A stretch of 64,000 nucleotides of DNA, taken from the NCBI GenBank assembly GCA_048268485.1, contig JBLWVL010000009.1:55818-119817 (forward strand), read 5' to 3'. The notes under the pieces are model-generated. The model worked only from the letters and a program-made list of their open reading frames with translations. It was not told the DNA's origin and ran no database searches. Positions within the stretch are counted from its first letter, which is position 1. Each line of letters opens with the position of its first letter. Origin of the DNA: Oceanospirillum sp048268485 (GTDB taxonomy: Bacteria; Pseudomonadota; Gammaproteobacteria; Pseudomonadales; Halomonadaceae). Shown here piece by piece: positions 53,529 through 63,128 of this stretch. A program made the position numbers and the translations under genes.

Positions 53529-54914
53529 ATGTCAGAAGAGAATAACGAATATGAACTGAATCAGACCGATGAGTATGTCAATCATCTGGCTGATGTCCAA
53601 GAGTCCCACCCCGCGACAGCTTCTGAAGATATCCTGAATGAACACGGTGTCCTGCTGTTGAAAAAAGGTGCAGTGATCAATCAGAAAGTTGCAGGGCACC
53701 TGGTTCAGCATAAGCTCAAAAAAGAGCTTGATCAGTCTATCAGTGTTGCTAACCCTCTTACCGTTTATGACATTTTAAATCAGATTCTGGAGTTGGTTGA
53801 GAGTGAGTCAGAGCTCAACTTGCTACATCAGCACTTTGAGTTTGAAGTAACCCTCCGGCAACTTCTTTTTGTTAAACCGATACCCGCTCAGATTCTGCAG
53901 CGCCTGACAGTGATGCAGGAAGTGATGCCGGATTTCTATAAGCGAAGCTTGTTCTGTGCCTGGATGGCTCCCTTATTGGCCAAGATGCAGGATTTACCGC
54001 ATCAAAGTTATTTTTCTGCGTTTGCTGCAGGCCTGAGTCATGATATTGGCTTGCTACATATACCGATAGAGGCTGCGACCAAACAGGACGGTTTGAGCTA
54101 CCAGCAATGGCGAGCCCTTAAAACTCATCCGATTGTGGCCCGTATCATCCTGGAGGGGCGCAAAATTTATGATGACGATGTGTTGAACGCTGTTGCAGAC
54201 CATCAGGAGCGCTGTGACCGTTCAGGCTATCCGTCACAAAAGCCTGCAAAAGAGATTAACTGGGCCGCACCACTGGTCGGGCTTGCCGATCAGTTATTTG
54301 ATATTTTTTATGATAAAGAACGCTCCAGCAGGACAATTCTGACCTGGAATGCCTATCTTGAAGTTAATATGAGCACCTTTGGTGTACGTAATGTTGAAGC
54401 TCTGCTTGCAGTGCTGAAAGAGCCAAAAATTGCTTCTCATGTTAATAAAGCGCTGCCTGAAGTTAATGTCGAAAGTGTTTCCCGCCAGAACGACCAGGTG
54501 CACCAGCTCTTTGAGATGGTTGTTGAGCTTTTTGATATTGCATCTGATTACCCTCGTTCACGTATTGCCCGGGGTGTTTCAGAGTGTATTACCCAGCTGC
54601 GCTGGGTGCGTGATTCGGCAGGTATGGGGTCTGAGCATCTGTCGGAGTGGCTTGGTTGGGGGGAGCAGAATGAAGATCAGATTGACCAGGTTGAGATGTC
54701 TGAAATCTCAGAGTTACTGGCTTGTCTGCGTTGGCGCTTTCGTCACCTGTGGCGGTTGGCGGTTGAATTCTCCTGGAATGAAAAGCTTCCCGCTGAAGAT
54801 AAAGCCAGGATTGAGGTGATCTATAAGAAGATGCAACCCTTGCTGCCGCGCCCAGGTTTGATTAACCCGGAAGCCCCCGAGCCTGAAGAGCAAGCGGTAG
54901 CGATGCCGGATTAA
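53529..54914 (+). CDS. HD-GYP domain protein with diverged c-di-GMP site
   Basis: 461 residues. The HD pair is in AAGLSHDIGLLHIP (about 170-183), with KTHPIVARIIL, DHQERCDRSGYP and GLADQLFDIF after it. The GYP signature is present but CDRSGYP differs from the usual CDGSGYP, and HQE replaces HHE, so activity is uncertain. The N-terminus (about 1-60) is acidic and the C-terminus (about 300-460) is a helical extension of unknown role. Preceded by 187 non-coding bases, it ends at a bidirectional terminator shared with rapA. Confidence 0.75.
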   Translation: MSEENNEYELNQTDEYVNHLADVQESHPATASEDILNEHGVLLLKKGAVINQKVAGHLVQHKLKKELDQSISVANPLTVYDILNQILELVESESELNLLHQHFEFEVTLRQLLFVKPIPAQILQRLTVMQEVMPDFYKRSLFCAWMAPLLAKMQDLPHQSYFSAFAAGLSHDIGLLHIPIEAATKQDGLSYQQWRALKTHPIVARIILEGRKIYDDDVLNAVADHQERCDRSGYPSQKPAKEINWAAPLVGLADQLFDIFYDKERSSRTILTWNAYLEVNMSTFGVRNVEALLAVLKEPKIASHVNKALPEVNVESVSRQNDQVHQLFEMVVELFDIASDYPRSRIARGVSECITQLRWVRDSAGMGSEHLSEWLGWGEQNEDQIDQVEMSEISELLACLRWRFRHLWRLAVEFSWNEKLPAEDKARIEVIYKKMQPLLPRPGLINPEAPEPEEQAVAMPD

Positions 54915-54953
54915 TACACTGAGCCTATGATTACAGATCACCATTTCTCAAAG

Positions 54954-54992
54954 AAGCCGGTATTTTTCAGGTGAAAGTACCGGCTTTTTTAA
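54954..54992. terminator. Bidirectional terminator between HD-GYP gene and rapA
   Basis: AAGCCGGTA and TACCGGCTT form a nine-pair stem followed by T6 on the plus strand. On the minus strand the trailing T run is weaker, so it is chiefly the HD-GYP terminator. Confidence 0.8.
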
Positions 54993-55010
54993 ATTGTGTT
55001 GCCCGATGTG

Positions 55011-57884
55011 TTACGCGGTCACTATCACCCGGATACCTTCGATATTCACCCGCGCTTTTTCCAGTGCATCGGCCACAGCCAGATACTCCATCTCCAGTGC
55101 TTTGACTTCGATATCACGGATCGATGGGTTTACTTCACGCAGAGCTTTCATACGCTGAACCTCCGGATAGAGCAGCGACTGCATCTTCAACTGTGCCTCT
55201 TCGATCACAGTGGGCAGTATCTCATTGGCTTTGTCATCGGCGGTATCCACCAGATCCCGGATCTGTTCCTGGCGCAGTTTGACTACTTCCCGTGCGGTAG
55301 CTTTTTTCAGTTTCTCCAGTTTTGGGCTCAGGCCTTCAAAACTCACTTTTTTGCCAAGATCATTGCCACGCTCATCCAACAGGAAGCGCAGGGTGGTTGG
55401 TGGCAGGTAGCGGCCGATCTGCAGGTGTTTCGGTGCTGCGCAGTGGATTGAGGCGATCACTTCCAGTAGCAGCGTACCTTCCGGCAGCGCCTTGGTTTTG
55501 AAGATACTGACCGCGTTATTACCGAGACTGCCGGAGACAACCTGTTCCTGCAGCGCCTGAACAAAGGGGTGTTCCCAGCTGAAGAACTGCAGATCTTCAC
55601 GATGCAGAGCATAGTCGCGGCTGGTGGTCATGGAGAAGCCATCTTCGTTGTCCAGTCCTGGCAGGTCTGAGTTAAGCATGTGCTCACCCGGCGTCAGGTG
55701 CCAGCTGAACTCTCCGGTCTCTTCACTGTTCACGCCGAAGATATCCAGTGCATTTTCCAGCCAGGTGTTCAGTGCTTTCGGGTCATCCTGAGCTTCGATG
55801 GCACTGACCAGTTCCTGCGCTTCCTGAGGACGGCAGGCGTTGCGCTCCAGCAGACGGTCACGACCTGCCTGCATGGCGGCGTTCAGTTCCTGACGGCGTT
55901 GTGCTGTGGCTTCAGTCAGCTCCTCAAGCCGTTCGGCATCCTGACTGATGATGGCGTTCGACACGGCTTCGCCAAACTCGGCAAACAGCGCAGAGGCGGC
56001 CGGACAAGGTGCTGCAAAGGCGTTCAGCCCCTGATCGTACCAATCCAGCAGATCCTGCTGGCCGGATTCTTCAAAGTAAGGCGCATGGATCTGAATATCA
56101 TGCTGCTGACCGATACGGTCGAGACGACCGATCCGCTGCTCCAGCAGGTCTGGATTTGGCGGCAGATCAAACAGTACCAGATGACGGGCAAACTGAAAGT
56201 TACGGCCTTCGCTGCCGATCTCTGAACAGATCAGTACCGGAGGGCCAGACTCATGGTCGGCAAACCAGGCGGCAGCACGGTCACGCTCCAGAATACTCAG
56301 ACCCTCATGGAAGGCTGGTGCGTGCAGGCCAGTGGACTCTTTCAGCGCTTCCGACAAGCTGAGAGCCGTTGCAGCACTGTGGCAGATCAGCAGGGTTTTC
56401 TCGTCATCGTGGTTGTGCAGGTGCTCCAGCAGCCATTGGAAGCGGCTGTCATCTTTCGCCCAGTTATCGGTGACCAGGGCATCTTCGATATATTGTTCAG
56501 GGCTTAGGTGTGCCTGCAGCTCAACGGATGACATCTGGGGCTCATAAGCTTCCGGCAGCTCCAGCGGGTGGCGCTGCAGCTGGCGCTGTTTAAAGCCGGT
56601 AACGGTGTCTCGGGTGTTACGGAACAAAACACGGCCCGTGCCGTGACGATCGAGCAATTGTCCCTGAAGTTGTGTGCAGGCGGAGTCGATCTGTTCCAGA
56701 TCTGCTTCGTCGTTTTCAATCAATTCGATCAGTGCCTGAGCATCAGATTCCGGCAGCAGGTCACGCAGCTGAGCGATGACAGCCTGAGTCGCGGGTTCAC
56801 CATCGGCGATCGCTTCCAGTGCTTCAACGGCTTCAGCAATTGGCTGATATTGGCCCTCTTCCTGTTCGAACTGTTCAAAGCTTGAGTAACGCTCCGGGTC
56901 TAATAAGCGCAGACGGGCAAAGTGACTGGCCTTGCCCAGTTGCTCCGGCGTTGCGGTCAGCAGCAGCAGGCCGGAGGTGTCCTCTGCCAGCTGTTCAATG
57001 CATTGGTAGGCTTTACTTGGGGCTTCCGGGTGCCATTCCAGGTGATGAGCTTCATCCACAACCAAGGTGTCCCACTGAGCGGCCACGGCCTGCTCCAGAA
57101 GTTCCGGGTGATCGGTTAGTAGTTCCAGACTGCAGATCGCCAGCTGCGCCTGTTCGAAGGCGTTCTGACCGGGATACTGTGCGCAGCGTTCGTAATCAAA
57201 CAGGCTGAATTGCAGATTAAAGCGGCGAAGCATTTCGACCAGCCATTGGTTCTGCAGGGATTCCGGTACCACAACCAGGATGCGCTTAGCATTGCCGGTC
57301 AGCCACTGGCGATGCAGGATCAGACCTGCTTCAACGGTTTTACCTAAGCCTACTTCATCAGCCAGAAGAACTCTTGGTGCGTAACGGCTGGCGACGCTGT
57401 GGGCGATATATAACTGGTGCGGAATCAGCGCCATACGGGCACCGGACAACCCCTGAATTGCTGCCCGGCTCTGCTTGTCACTTTGCAGCAGGGTACGATA
57501 ACGCAGGTTGAACCAGTCGTTGCGGTCGATCTGGCCGGTCAACAGGCGGTCTTTGGCTTTCTGCAGGCTCAGGTGGTTGTTGAGGTGTGTTTCCGGCACC
57601 TCTTTCTCATTGCCCTGAGTGTCGAGGCAGATGTAGACCAGAAGGCCGTCTTCTTCCAGTGCGGTTGCGACGATAAAGCGCTCACCTTCATGACTTTCGA
57701 TCTGGTCACCACCGGAGAAGGATACCCGGGTCAGCGGAGCCGAGCGGGTCGCATACACGCGGGTCTCTCCCGAAGCTGGAAACAGCACGGTTACGCTTCG
57801 CATATCGCAGGTCAGAATGGTTCCTAATCCTAAGTCGCTTTCAGCGTCACTGATCCATCTTTGTCCGGGAGTGTAGGGCAGCAT
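55011..57884 (-). CDS. rapA: RNA polymerase-associated ATPase RapA
   Basis: 957 residues. A SWI2/SNF2-family translocase that releases RNA polymerase stuck after transcription. Walker A is LADEVGLGKTVEAGLIL, Walker B VVDEAHHLEW, motif III LLLTATPEQ, and motifs V-VI ICSEIGSEGRNFQFARHLVLFDLPPNPDLLEQRIGRLDRIGQ in pieces. The N-terminal domain PYTPGQRWISDAESDLGLGTI matches E. coli RapA (968 residues). ATG 57884 with AAGAGGT upstream was chosen over the 39-base extension. Confidence 0.95.
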   Translation of the reverse strand: MLPYTPGQRWISDAESDLGLGTILTCDMRSVTVLFPASGETRVYATRSAPLTRVSFSGGDQIESHEGERFIVATALEEDGLLVYICLDTQGNEKEVPETHLNNHLSLQKAKDRLLTGQIDRNDWFNLRYRTLLQSDKQSRAAIQGLSGARMALIPHQLYIAHSVASRYAPRVLLADEVGLGKTVEAGLILHRQWLTGNAKRILVVVPESLQNQWLVEMLRRFNLQFSLFDYERCAQYPGQNAFEQAQLAICSLELLTDHPELLEQAVAAQWDTLVVDEAHHLEWHPEAPSKAYQCIEQLAEDTSGLLLLTATPEQLGKASHFARLRLLDPERYSSFEQFEQEEGQYQPIAEAVEALEAIADGEPATQAVIAQLRDLLPESDAQALIELIENDEADLEQIDSACTQLQGQLLDRHGTGRVLFRNTRDTVTGFKQRQLQRHPLELPEAYEPQMSSVELQAHLSPEQYIEDALVTDNWAKDDSRFQWLLEHLHNHDDEKTLLICHSAATALSLSEALKESTGLHAPAFHEGLSILERDRAAAWFADHESGPPVLICSEIGSEGRNFQFARHLVLFDLPPNPDLLEQRIGRLDRIGQQHDIQIHAPYFEESGQQDLLDWYDQGLNAFAAPCPAASALFAEFGEAVSNAIISQDAERLEELTEATAQRRQELNAAMQAGRDRLLERNACRPQEAQELVSAIEAQDDPKALNTWLENALDIFGVNSEETGEFSWHLTPGEHMLNSDLPGLDNEDGFSMTTSRDYALHREDLQFFSWEHPFVQALQEQVVSGSLGNNAVSIFKTKALPEGTLLLEVIASIHCAAPKHLQIGRYLPPTTLRFLLDERGNDLGKKVSFEGLSPKLEKLKKATAREVVKLRQEQIRDLVDTADDKANEILPTVIEEAQLKMQSLLYPEVQRMKALREVNPSIRDIEVKALEMEYLAVADALEKARVNIEGIRVIVTA

Positions 57885-58070
57885 GGTTACCTCTTTTAAA
57901 ATGGGGGCTAGGTTAGCAAACAAGAAAGTGATGTCGTTCTCTGGCTTGGCCTCTTCAGCGGCGTACGTGGCTGGAGGGGCTGGCCGAGAAAAAAGGGCGC
58001 TATGTTAACGGATTTATTGCCGTACCCCCAGTCTTTCAAGCATAGATTATAGAAAGAGGTGAGTAGAAGA

Positions 58071-58916
58071 TTAGTGTTTTGGTGTGATTGCTTTTGCCAT
58101 TTCTCTCAGGCGAGCGTGATTGATCTCCCCTGTATGGCTATCTATCAGCTTCCCATTCCTGTAAGCAAGAGTGATTGGCAGACCAACACCCTGGATCGCC
58201 TGCATTAGGTTTTGATTAAGATCGAGAAGTATCGCCTTCTCAGGTATGGCCACATCACTGTTTTCGATAAAGCGCCGCACCATCTGTGGGGATTCGCCCT
58301 GATTGACCAGCCAGAGCTGAATTTCCGGGTGCTCTTCAGCAAAGCGAACCAGTGATGGCATCTCCCTGCGGCAAGGGCCGCACCAGCTTGCCCACAGGTT
58401 CAGAATGACGGCTCCCTGTTGCTCTGTAAGAGAGAGGGTTCCGCTTTGGTCGCTATCCTGGTGTAGTGTTGTCAGGGTGAGCTCCGGGATCTGCTGCTGT
58501 TTATTACTGCTGATAGGATCAAGGATAGAAAGGGCAAACCAAACCAGAGTGCAACTTGTTAGCCAGGTAAGACTGAGCAGAAGCCATTTAGGTGAGCGGA
58601 AAGACCAGACAGTAACCACAACCGCTGCGATGAGGGCGGCGGTGATCGAGTAGCCCGGTTGCCAGAAATAGAGAATGGAGGTCAGGTCATGTCGATAGCT
58701 ATCAAAGTGCTGAGCAGTGTAAGTCAATCGACCGAATACCAGCCCAAGCCAAAAACTGTTTTGCGCCCAGTTACTGAAACTAAAGGTGCTGTCAGGCCTC
58801 TTTTTTGCCTTTAGCCATTGCAGTAGCTCCGCCCCGATAAAGAAGATGACAACAGAAGTGATCAGGTAGATCACTTTAGCTGACAGCATAAAGGGGCCGA
58901 GTGAGACAGCATCCAT
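58071..58916 (-). CDS. Membrane-anchored TlpA-like thioredoxin with LGT-like membrane region
   Basis: 281 residues. Four or so hydrophobic segments (about 10-155) with a SLGPFMLSAKVIYLI..FFIGAELLQWL start resemble the family in which a prolipoprotein-transferase-like membrane part is fused to thioredoxin. The periplasmic domain has NLWASWCGPCRREMPSLV with CxxC and cis-Pro GVGLPITLAY. It likely reduces or exchanges disulfides, probably with the DsbC/DsbG-like protein encoded just upstream. ATG 58916 is preferred over the TTG 24 bases earlier because AAAGGA precedes it. Confidence 0.78.
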   Translation of the reverse strand: MDAVSLGPFMLSAKVIYLITSVVIFFIGAELLQWLKAKKRPDSTFSFSNWAQNSFWLGLVFGRLTYTAQHFDSYRHDLTSILYFWQPGYSITAALIAAVVVTVWSFRSPKWLLLSLTWLTSCTLVWFALSILDPISSNKQQQIPELTLTTLHQDSDQSGTLSLTEQQGAVILNLWASWCGPCRREMPSLVRFAEEHPEIQLWLVNQGESPQMVRRFIENSDVAIPEKAILLDLNQNLMQAIQGVGLPITLAYRNGKLIDSHTGEINHARLREMAKAITPKH

Positions 58917-58936
58917 GGTATGAGTCCTTTTATTGC

Positions 58937-59950
58937 TCAACGAAAGCGGAATAACTCCGGGTCAGTCTGAGATTGTTCCGGCAGTCCGGTAATATCGGAA
59001 AACTCATCCAGCTTCGGCATACCGCTGCGGATATTCAGCTCACCATCCTGATTCGCCCAGACCAGTCCGGGGGTTCCCTGAATCCCAAAACGTTGCATCA
59101 GTTTCATATTGCTTTGCAGTTGGCGGCGGGAAGTTTCTTTTACTGCTGCGGTTGGCTGTTGCTCTGTATTGAACAGGCGCATGCTTTCAGTCAGCTCGTT
59201 TTCCGGGTTGCGGCTTTGCAGGATTGCAGCTGCTTTATCGCGGCTTTCCGGGTTCAGAAAAGCGACAGGAATCCAGCGGATCTCAACCCCTTTATCGATA
59301 TAGGGTTGGAAGGCTTTCCAGGCAAGCTGGCAGAAAGGACAGTTAGGGTCGAAAAATGCGTAAATAACACGCTTAGCTTCAATGAGCTGCTCGGTTGCAG
59401 GTTCTGTTCCGGGCTCCGCATGGGTATTAGTGCTTTCGCCGTTGGGGCTGGCATCAACTGGTGCTGTAGCTGAATCGGGAAGATTAAGCTCTTTTGGCGC
59501 TCCAACACTGATGTAAGTTGCTTCTTCCAGTAGAGCAATATCAGGTTTTGGGAAGTATTTCTGAGCATAACGCTCAGACAGATTTTGGCCCGCTTCATTG
59601 ATCAGGGCACCGGATATCAGCGTGCGCTGGTCCGGCGTGGTATAAACCAGTGTAAACTGGTCATCAAGTGAGAGCACCCAGCCAGTCAGGCCGGATTCTG
59701 CATTAAATTGGCTTTCCAGAACCAGACCTTGCTCCAAAGCTCGGGAGATAGGTAAAGGCAGAGATATCATGCTCTCGCTGCCTTTGACGGCTAAAGGGGC
59801 TTCTTCTGAGCCTGAGAGGCTGTTTTCTTCTGAAGCATTTGGCACTGATACATTCGCTAACTGGGTATTCAGACTGGCCTGCGCCGTGTGAAGTCCAGCC
59901 CCGAAAAGAGCCAGTGAGAATGCAATGGCGAAAGATCTTGTTCTTAGCAT
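58937..59950 (-). CDS. Periplasmic disulfide isomerase-like protein (DsbC/DsbG family)
   Basis: 337 residues. A signal peptide (about 1-25, FAIAFSLALFGAGLHTAQA) leads to a long N-terminal region of low complexity and then a DsbC/DsbG catalytic domain with FFDPNCPFCQLAWKAFQPY (CPFC redox pair) and the cis-Pro motif GIQGTPGLVWA. The N-terminal half is unlike E. coli DsbC and about 100 residues longer. It lies immediately before the TlpA-like gene and is probably its partner. The frame TTG/ATG start choice at 59950 is uncertain. Confidence 0.8.
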   Translation of the reverse strand: MLRTRSFAIAFSLALFGAGLHTAQASLNTQLANVSVPNASEENSLSGSEEAPLAVKGSESMISLPLPISRALEQGLVLESQFNAESGLTGWVLSLDDQFTLVYTTPDQRTLISGALINEAGQNLSERYAQKYFPKPDIALLEEATYISVGAPKELNLPDSATAPVDASPNGESTNTHAEPGTEPATEQLIEAKRVIYAFFDPNCPFCQLAWKAFQPYIDKGVEIRWIPVAFLNPESRDKAAAILQSRNPENELTESMRLFNTEQQPTAAVKETSRRQLQSNMKLMQRFGIQGTPGLVWANQDGELNIRSGMPKLDEFSDITGLPEQSQTDPELFRFR

Positions 59951-60135
59951 TTGGCAGCCATAATGTTTGAATTTGAGTGCTTAGAGTGTGAGTTTGAAAC
60001 GATATTGAACTGCATTGTAAACGATCCTGCTTCAGAACGCAGTTCGCGCCTGGGGTTCCCGGCTTATTTGGGTTTCGCTGTTTATTTGATTGCTCCGGTG
60101 TGTATCGACTTAATAACAGAGAAGGGTAATTAACG

Positions 60136-60345
60136 ATGAATGACCGTTTACGCTTGTTAGCTGTGGGTAGCCAGCTAATAGGCTTTATTGTGATATTTCT
60201 GATGCGTACCTATGAGGTGGCTTTAGTTTGGCAGGGTGCGGTGCTAATCCTGATGCTGATAGCGGCCTTTCTGATTTGGGTGCGCCGCCGCTATGAGCGC
60301 AATAGGAAACTGATGGGTCAACAGAGTCAGAGCACTCTGAAATAG
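60136..60345 (+). CDS. Small two-helix membrane protein
   Basis: 69 residues with two hydrophobic helices (about 8-24 and 29-48) and a basic C-terminus RRRYERNRKLMGQ. GAAGGG lies about 12 bases before ATG 60136, a little far. No family is recognised. It lies between the DsbC-like gene and leuA and is followed by a hairpin (60363-60408). Confidence 0.5.
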   Translation: MNDRLRLLAVGSQLIGFIVIFLMRTYEVALVWQGAVLILMLIAAFLIWVRRRYERNRKLMGQQSQSTLK

Positions 60346-60362
60346 TTTTTTGGATGCGTGAA

Positions 60363-60408
60363 GGGCTCCTTCTCTTTCCTTGCTTGCTGTTGGCAAGGTA
60401 TGGAGCCG
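60363..60408 (+). terminator. Hairpin upstream of leuA
   Basis: GGCTCC and GGAGCC form an outer stem and CCTTGC/GCAAGG an inner one. No T run follows. It may end the small membrane gene transcript or be part of the leuA leader; no leucine-codon leader peptide is seen. Confidence 0.4.
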
Positions 60409-60566
60409 GAGTTATAGTCAAATTAAGCCTGATAACTGATCAATAAATACAGGCTGAAGGCTTATGATCTTGCCTCGGGTCAGATTCAGGAAGCCCTCGC
60501 CGATGACTAATAAGATGACTAAAAAAGGGTACTGAAAGGAAGCGGTGCTCTATGCAGGAGATAAAC

Positions 60567-62114
60567 ATGAGTAACGAGCATCTGGTAATTTTTGATACTA
60601 CCTTACGGGACGGTGAGCAGAGCCCTGGCGCATCCATGACCAAAGATGAGAAGGTGCGTATCGCCAAACATCTGGAAAAGATGAAAGTGGATGTAATTGA
60701 GGCGGGTTTTGCCATTGCCAGCCCCGGTGACTTTGAAGCGGTTAAAGCGGTTGCTGATTCGGTTAAAGACAGCACTATCTGCAGTTTGTCCCGTGCCCTT
60801 GATGCTGATATTGAGCGTGCAGCCGAAGCGCTAGCAGGTGCTAACTCCGGGCGTATCCACACCTTTATTGCCACCTCGCCAATTCACATGCAGTACAAAC
60901 TGCAGATGCAGCCGGAACAGGTGATTGAGCAGGCGGTGCGTGCGGTGAAAAAAGCCCGCAGTCTGATTTCAGATGTGGAGTTTTCATGTGAAGATGCAGG
61001 ACGCTCCGAGATCGATTTCCTCTGCCGTATTATCGAAGCGGCTATTGATGCCGGTGCGACCACGATCAACATTCCCGATACAGTGGGCTATGCCATTCCA
61101 GACCAGTTTGCTAATACCATCAGCCAGCTGCTGAACCGTATTCCAAATGCGGATAAAGCGATCTTCTCGGTGCATTGCCATAACGATCTGGGCTTAGCTG
61201 TGGCCAACTCGCTGGCGGCGGTTCAGGCCGGTGCCCGTCAAGTGGAATGTACCATTAATGGTCTCGGTGAACGTGCTGGTAATGCTTCTTTGGAAGAGGT
61301 GGTTATGGGGATTCGGACCCGTCCGGATATTTTCACGGTGCAAACTCAGATCGAGCCTGTGCATATCGTGCCGACCTCCCGTTTGGTATCCACCGTAACC
61401 GGTTTCCCGGTGCAACCGAACAAAGCGATTGTGGGCAAAAATGCTTTTGCCCATGAGTCCGGTATTCATCAGGATGGTGTACTGAAACATCGCGAAACCT
61501 ATGAAATCATGAAAGCTCAGGATGTGGGCTGGAATACTAATGCTATCGTGCTGGGTAAACACTCTGGCCGAAATGCTTTTCGCTCCCGTCTGACCGATCT
61601 GGGGATCAGCTTTGATTCAGAAGCTGAGCTGAACCATGCCTTTGCTTTGTTTAAACAACTGGCAGATAAAAAACATGAAATCTATGATGAGGATCTGCAG
61701 GCTCTGGTGAGCGACAGTCGTGTTGCCAATGCGGTCGAACGCTATCGTCTGGAGACTCTGGAAGTGATGTCAAAAACCGGTGAAACGCCGGTGGCGAAGG
61801 TGGTTCTGAGTGTAGATGGAGAGGACCATTCCGCTGAGTCGGAAGGCAGCGGCCCTGTGGATGCAACCTTCAAAGCAATTGAGAAAATTGTAAACAGCGA
61901 TACTGTGCTGGAGCTGTACTCGGTAAATGCGATCACCAGTGGTACAGACTCTCAGGGTGAGGTCACTGTACGTCTGGACAAAGCCGGGCGTCTGGTGACC
62001 GGTCTGGGAGCCGATACCGATATTGTGATCGCGTCAGGTAAGGCTTATGTTCACGCGCTGAATGCACTGGTTAGTCAGGTTGAGCGCAAGCACCCTCAAG
62101 GTTCTGCTGTTTAA
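60567..62114 (+). CDS. leuA: 2-isopropylmalate synthase
   Basis: 515 residues. Joins acetyl-CoA and 2-oxoisovalerate, the first step of leucine synthesis. The catalytic domain begins LVIFDTTLRDGEQSPGASM, and the metal and substrate motifs include EFSCEDAGRSEIDFL, FSVHCHNDLGLAVANSLAAVQAGARQVECTINGLGERAGN and NAFAHESGIHQDGVLK. A C-terminal LeuA regulatory domain (about 390-510) binds leucine. ATG 60567 is chosen for the CAGGAG before it; an in-frame ATG at 60552 lacks one. A terminator follows. Confidence 0.97.
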   Translation: MSNEHLVIFDTTLRDGEQSPGASMTKDEKVRIAKHLEKMKVDVIEAGFAIASPGDFEAVKAVADSVKDSTICSLSRALDADIERAAEALAGANSGRIHTFIATSPIHMQYKLQMQPEQVIEQAVRAVKKARSLISDVEFSCEDAGRSEIDFLCRIIEAAIDAGATTINIPDTVGYAIPDQFANTISQLLNRIPNADKAIFSVHCHNDLGLAVANSLAAVQAGARQVECTINGLGERAGNASLEEVVMGIRTRPDIFTVQTQIEPVHIVPTSRLVSTVTGFPVQPNKAIVGKNAFAHESGIHQDGVLKHRETYEIMKAQDVGWNTNAIVLGKHSGRNAFRSRLTDLGISFDSEAELNHAFALFKQLADKKHEIYDEDLQALVSDSRVANAVERYRLETLEVMSKTGETPVAKVVLSVDGEDHSAESEGSGPVDATFKAIEKIVNSDTVLELYSVNAITSGTDSQGEVTVRLDKAGRLVTGLGADTDIVIASGKAYVHALNALVSQVERKHPQGSAV

Positions 62115-62177
62115 GTGAATCCGCCGGATGTTATTTCTCAGATGGTAATAGCGGTTCTTAGATATTCAATGAAGGGG

Positions 62178-62206
62178 GCGACAGGTATAATGCCTGTCGC
62201 TTTTTT
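62178..62206 (+). terminator. Rho-independent terminator of leuA
   Basis: GCGACAGG (62178-62185) pairs with CCTGTCGC (62193-62200), followed by T6 at 62201-62206. Confidence 0.9.
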
Positions 62207-62283
62207 ATTGTTTCTGACCGGAACATTTTTCACCTGAAAGCCTCAACGCTTATCCATTATGTTTCATAGGATGTCATTGCCCC

Positions 62284-63120
62284 GTGCTTAATGAAAACCA
62301 ACGGCTCGATTATCTTCACCAGCTGGGTGTTGTCAGCTGGATGCCCCGGCAGCCTCTGCCTGGGGCCCGACCGTCTGTGTATTTCTACCACGAAGGGCCT
62401 AAGCAAACCTCGCCTCTGGATCGTTTACGTCCAAGAAAAGATGTGCCGCCAGAGCCGTCATCGGCAGTTAAGCCCGCAGGTGCTGAGGTAACGACCTCAG
62501 GGGCTCCGGCAGTGGCCAGTACTCCCTCCCTGAATAACAGTGAGCGGCCAGCGGTACAGGTAGGTGCTGAAACGCCTGCTTCTGCGGAACATCAAGCATC
62601 TCAAGTCAGCAATGCCCCTGATCCGATGGATGCATTGGCAGCGAAATCTGCCGATCAGGTTAATCGGGTTCCTGAGCGCCTGCAGCTGGTCTTTATTCGA
62701 CAACAGGGTGATCGTCCGCTGATTGTCAGTCATTTTGGTGAACACGGTGATTCCGAGCAGTTGTTTCTGCCGTTTGCTCAGTCAATCCTGCAATTGGTAG
62801 GCTTTAATGAGCCTGTGGTGAGCCTGCCTTTTGTCTGGCCTCTGGCGGGTATGCCGGCAGTCTGTCGTGAGCAGGAATTTGTTCAGGTGTTTCGTGCTCT
62901 GTTGGGCGGTGCCCGTCTTGGCTGTAAAGCGGGTCAGGAGTGCTGGTGGTTTGGTGATTTGCCAGAGCTGATCGCTGAAAGCGAGGGTTTACTGAATATT
63001 ACGCTGCACCATCCGATGAGCCTGACCGATGTGATGACGCAGGCGGAAGGGAAGCGCCAGCTACTCTATCGCTTGCTGGAACGTAAGCAGCAGCCGATAG
63101 CAGAAAATACTGGGGAGTAG
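62284..63120 (+). CDS. holD: HolD-like protein (DNA polymerase III psi subunit-like) with long linker
   Basis: 278 residues. The N-terminus RLDYLHQLGVVSWMPRQPLPGARPS resembles the start of E. coli HolD (LQQLGITQW..RRPGAL), the segment that contacts the chi subunit. A Pro/Ala/Ser-rich linker (about 50-135) then leads to a folded C-terminal part (about 140-275). HolD is about 137 residues in E. coli, so this one is twice as long, mostly through the linker. It precedes rimI, as holD does in E. coli. The call rests on the N-terminal match and the gene order. Confidence 0.6.
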   Translation: MLNENQRLDYLHQLGVVSWMPRQPLPGARPSVYFYHEGPKQTSPLDRLRPRKDVPPEPSSAVKPAGAEVTTSGAPAVASTPSLNNSERPAVQVGAETPASAEHQASQVSNAPDPMDALAAKSADQVNRVPERLQLVFIRQQGDRPLIVSHFGEHGDSEQLFLPFAQSILQLVGFNEPVVSLPFVWPLAGMPAVCREQEFVQVFRALLGGARLGCKAGQECWWFGDLPELIAESEGLLNITLHHPMSLTDVMTQAEGKRQLLYRLLERKQQPIAENTGE

Positions 63121-63128
63121 CGTCTGAG

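Noticed and set aside
59951..60133. 60-codon frame before the two-helix membrane gene
   Set aside because: TTG start, no ribosome site, and it covers the promoter region of the DsbC-like gene.
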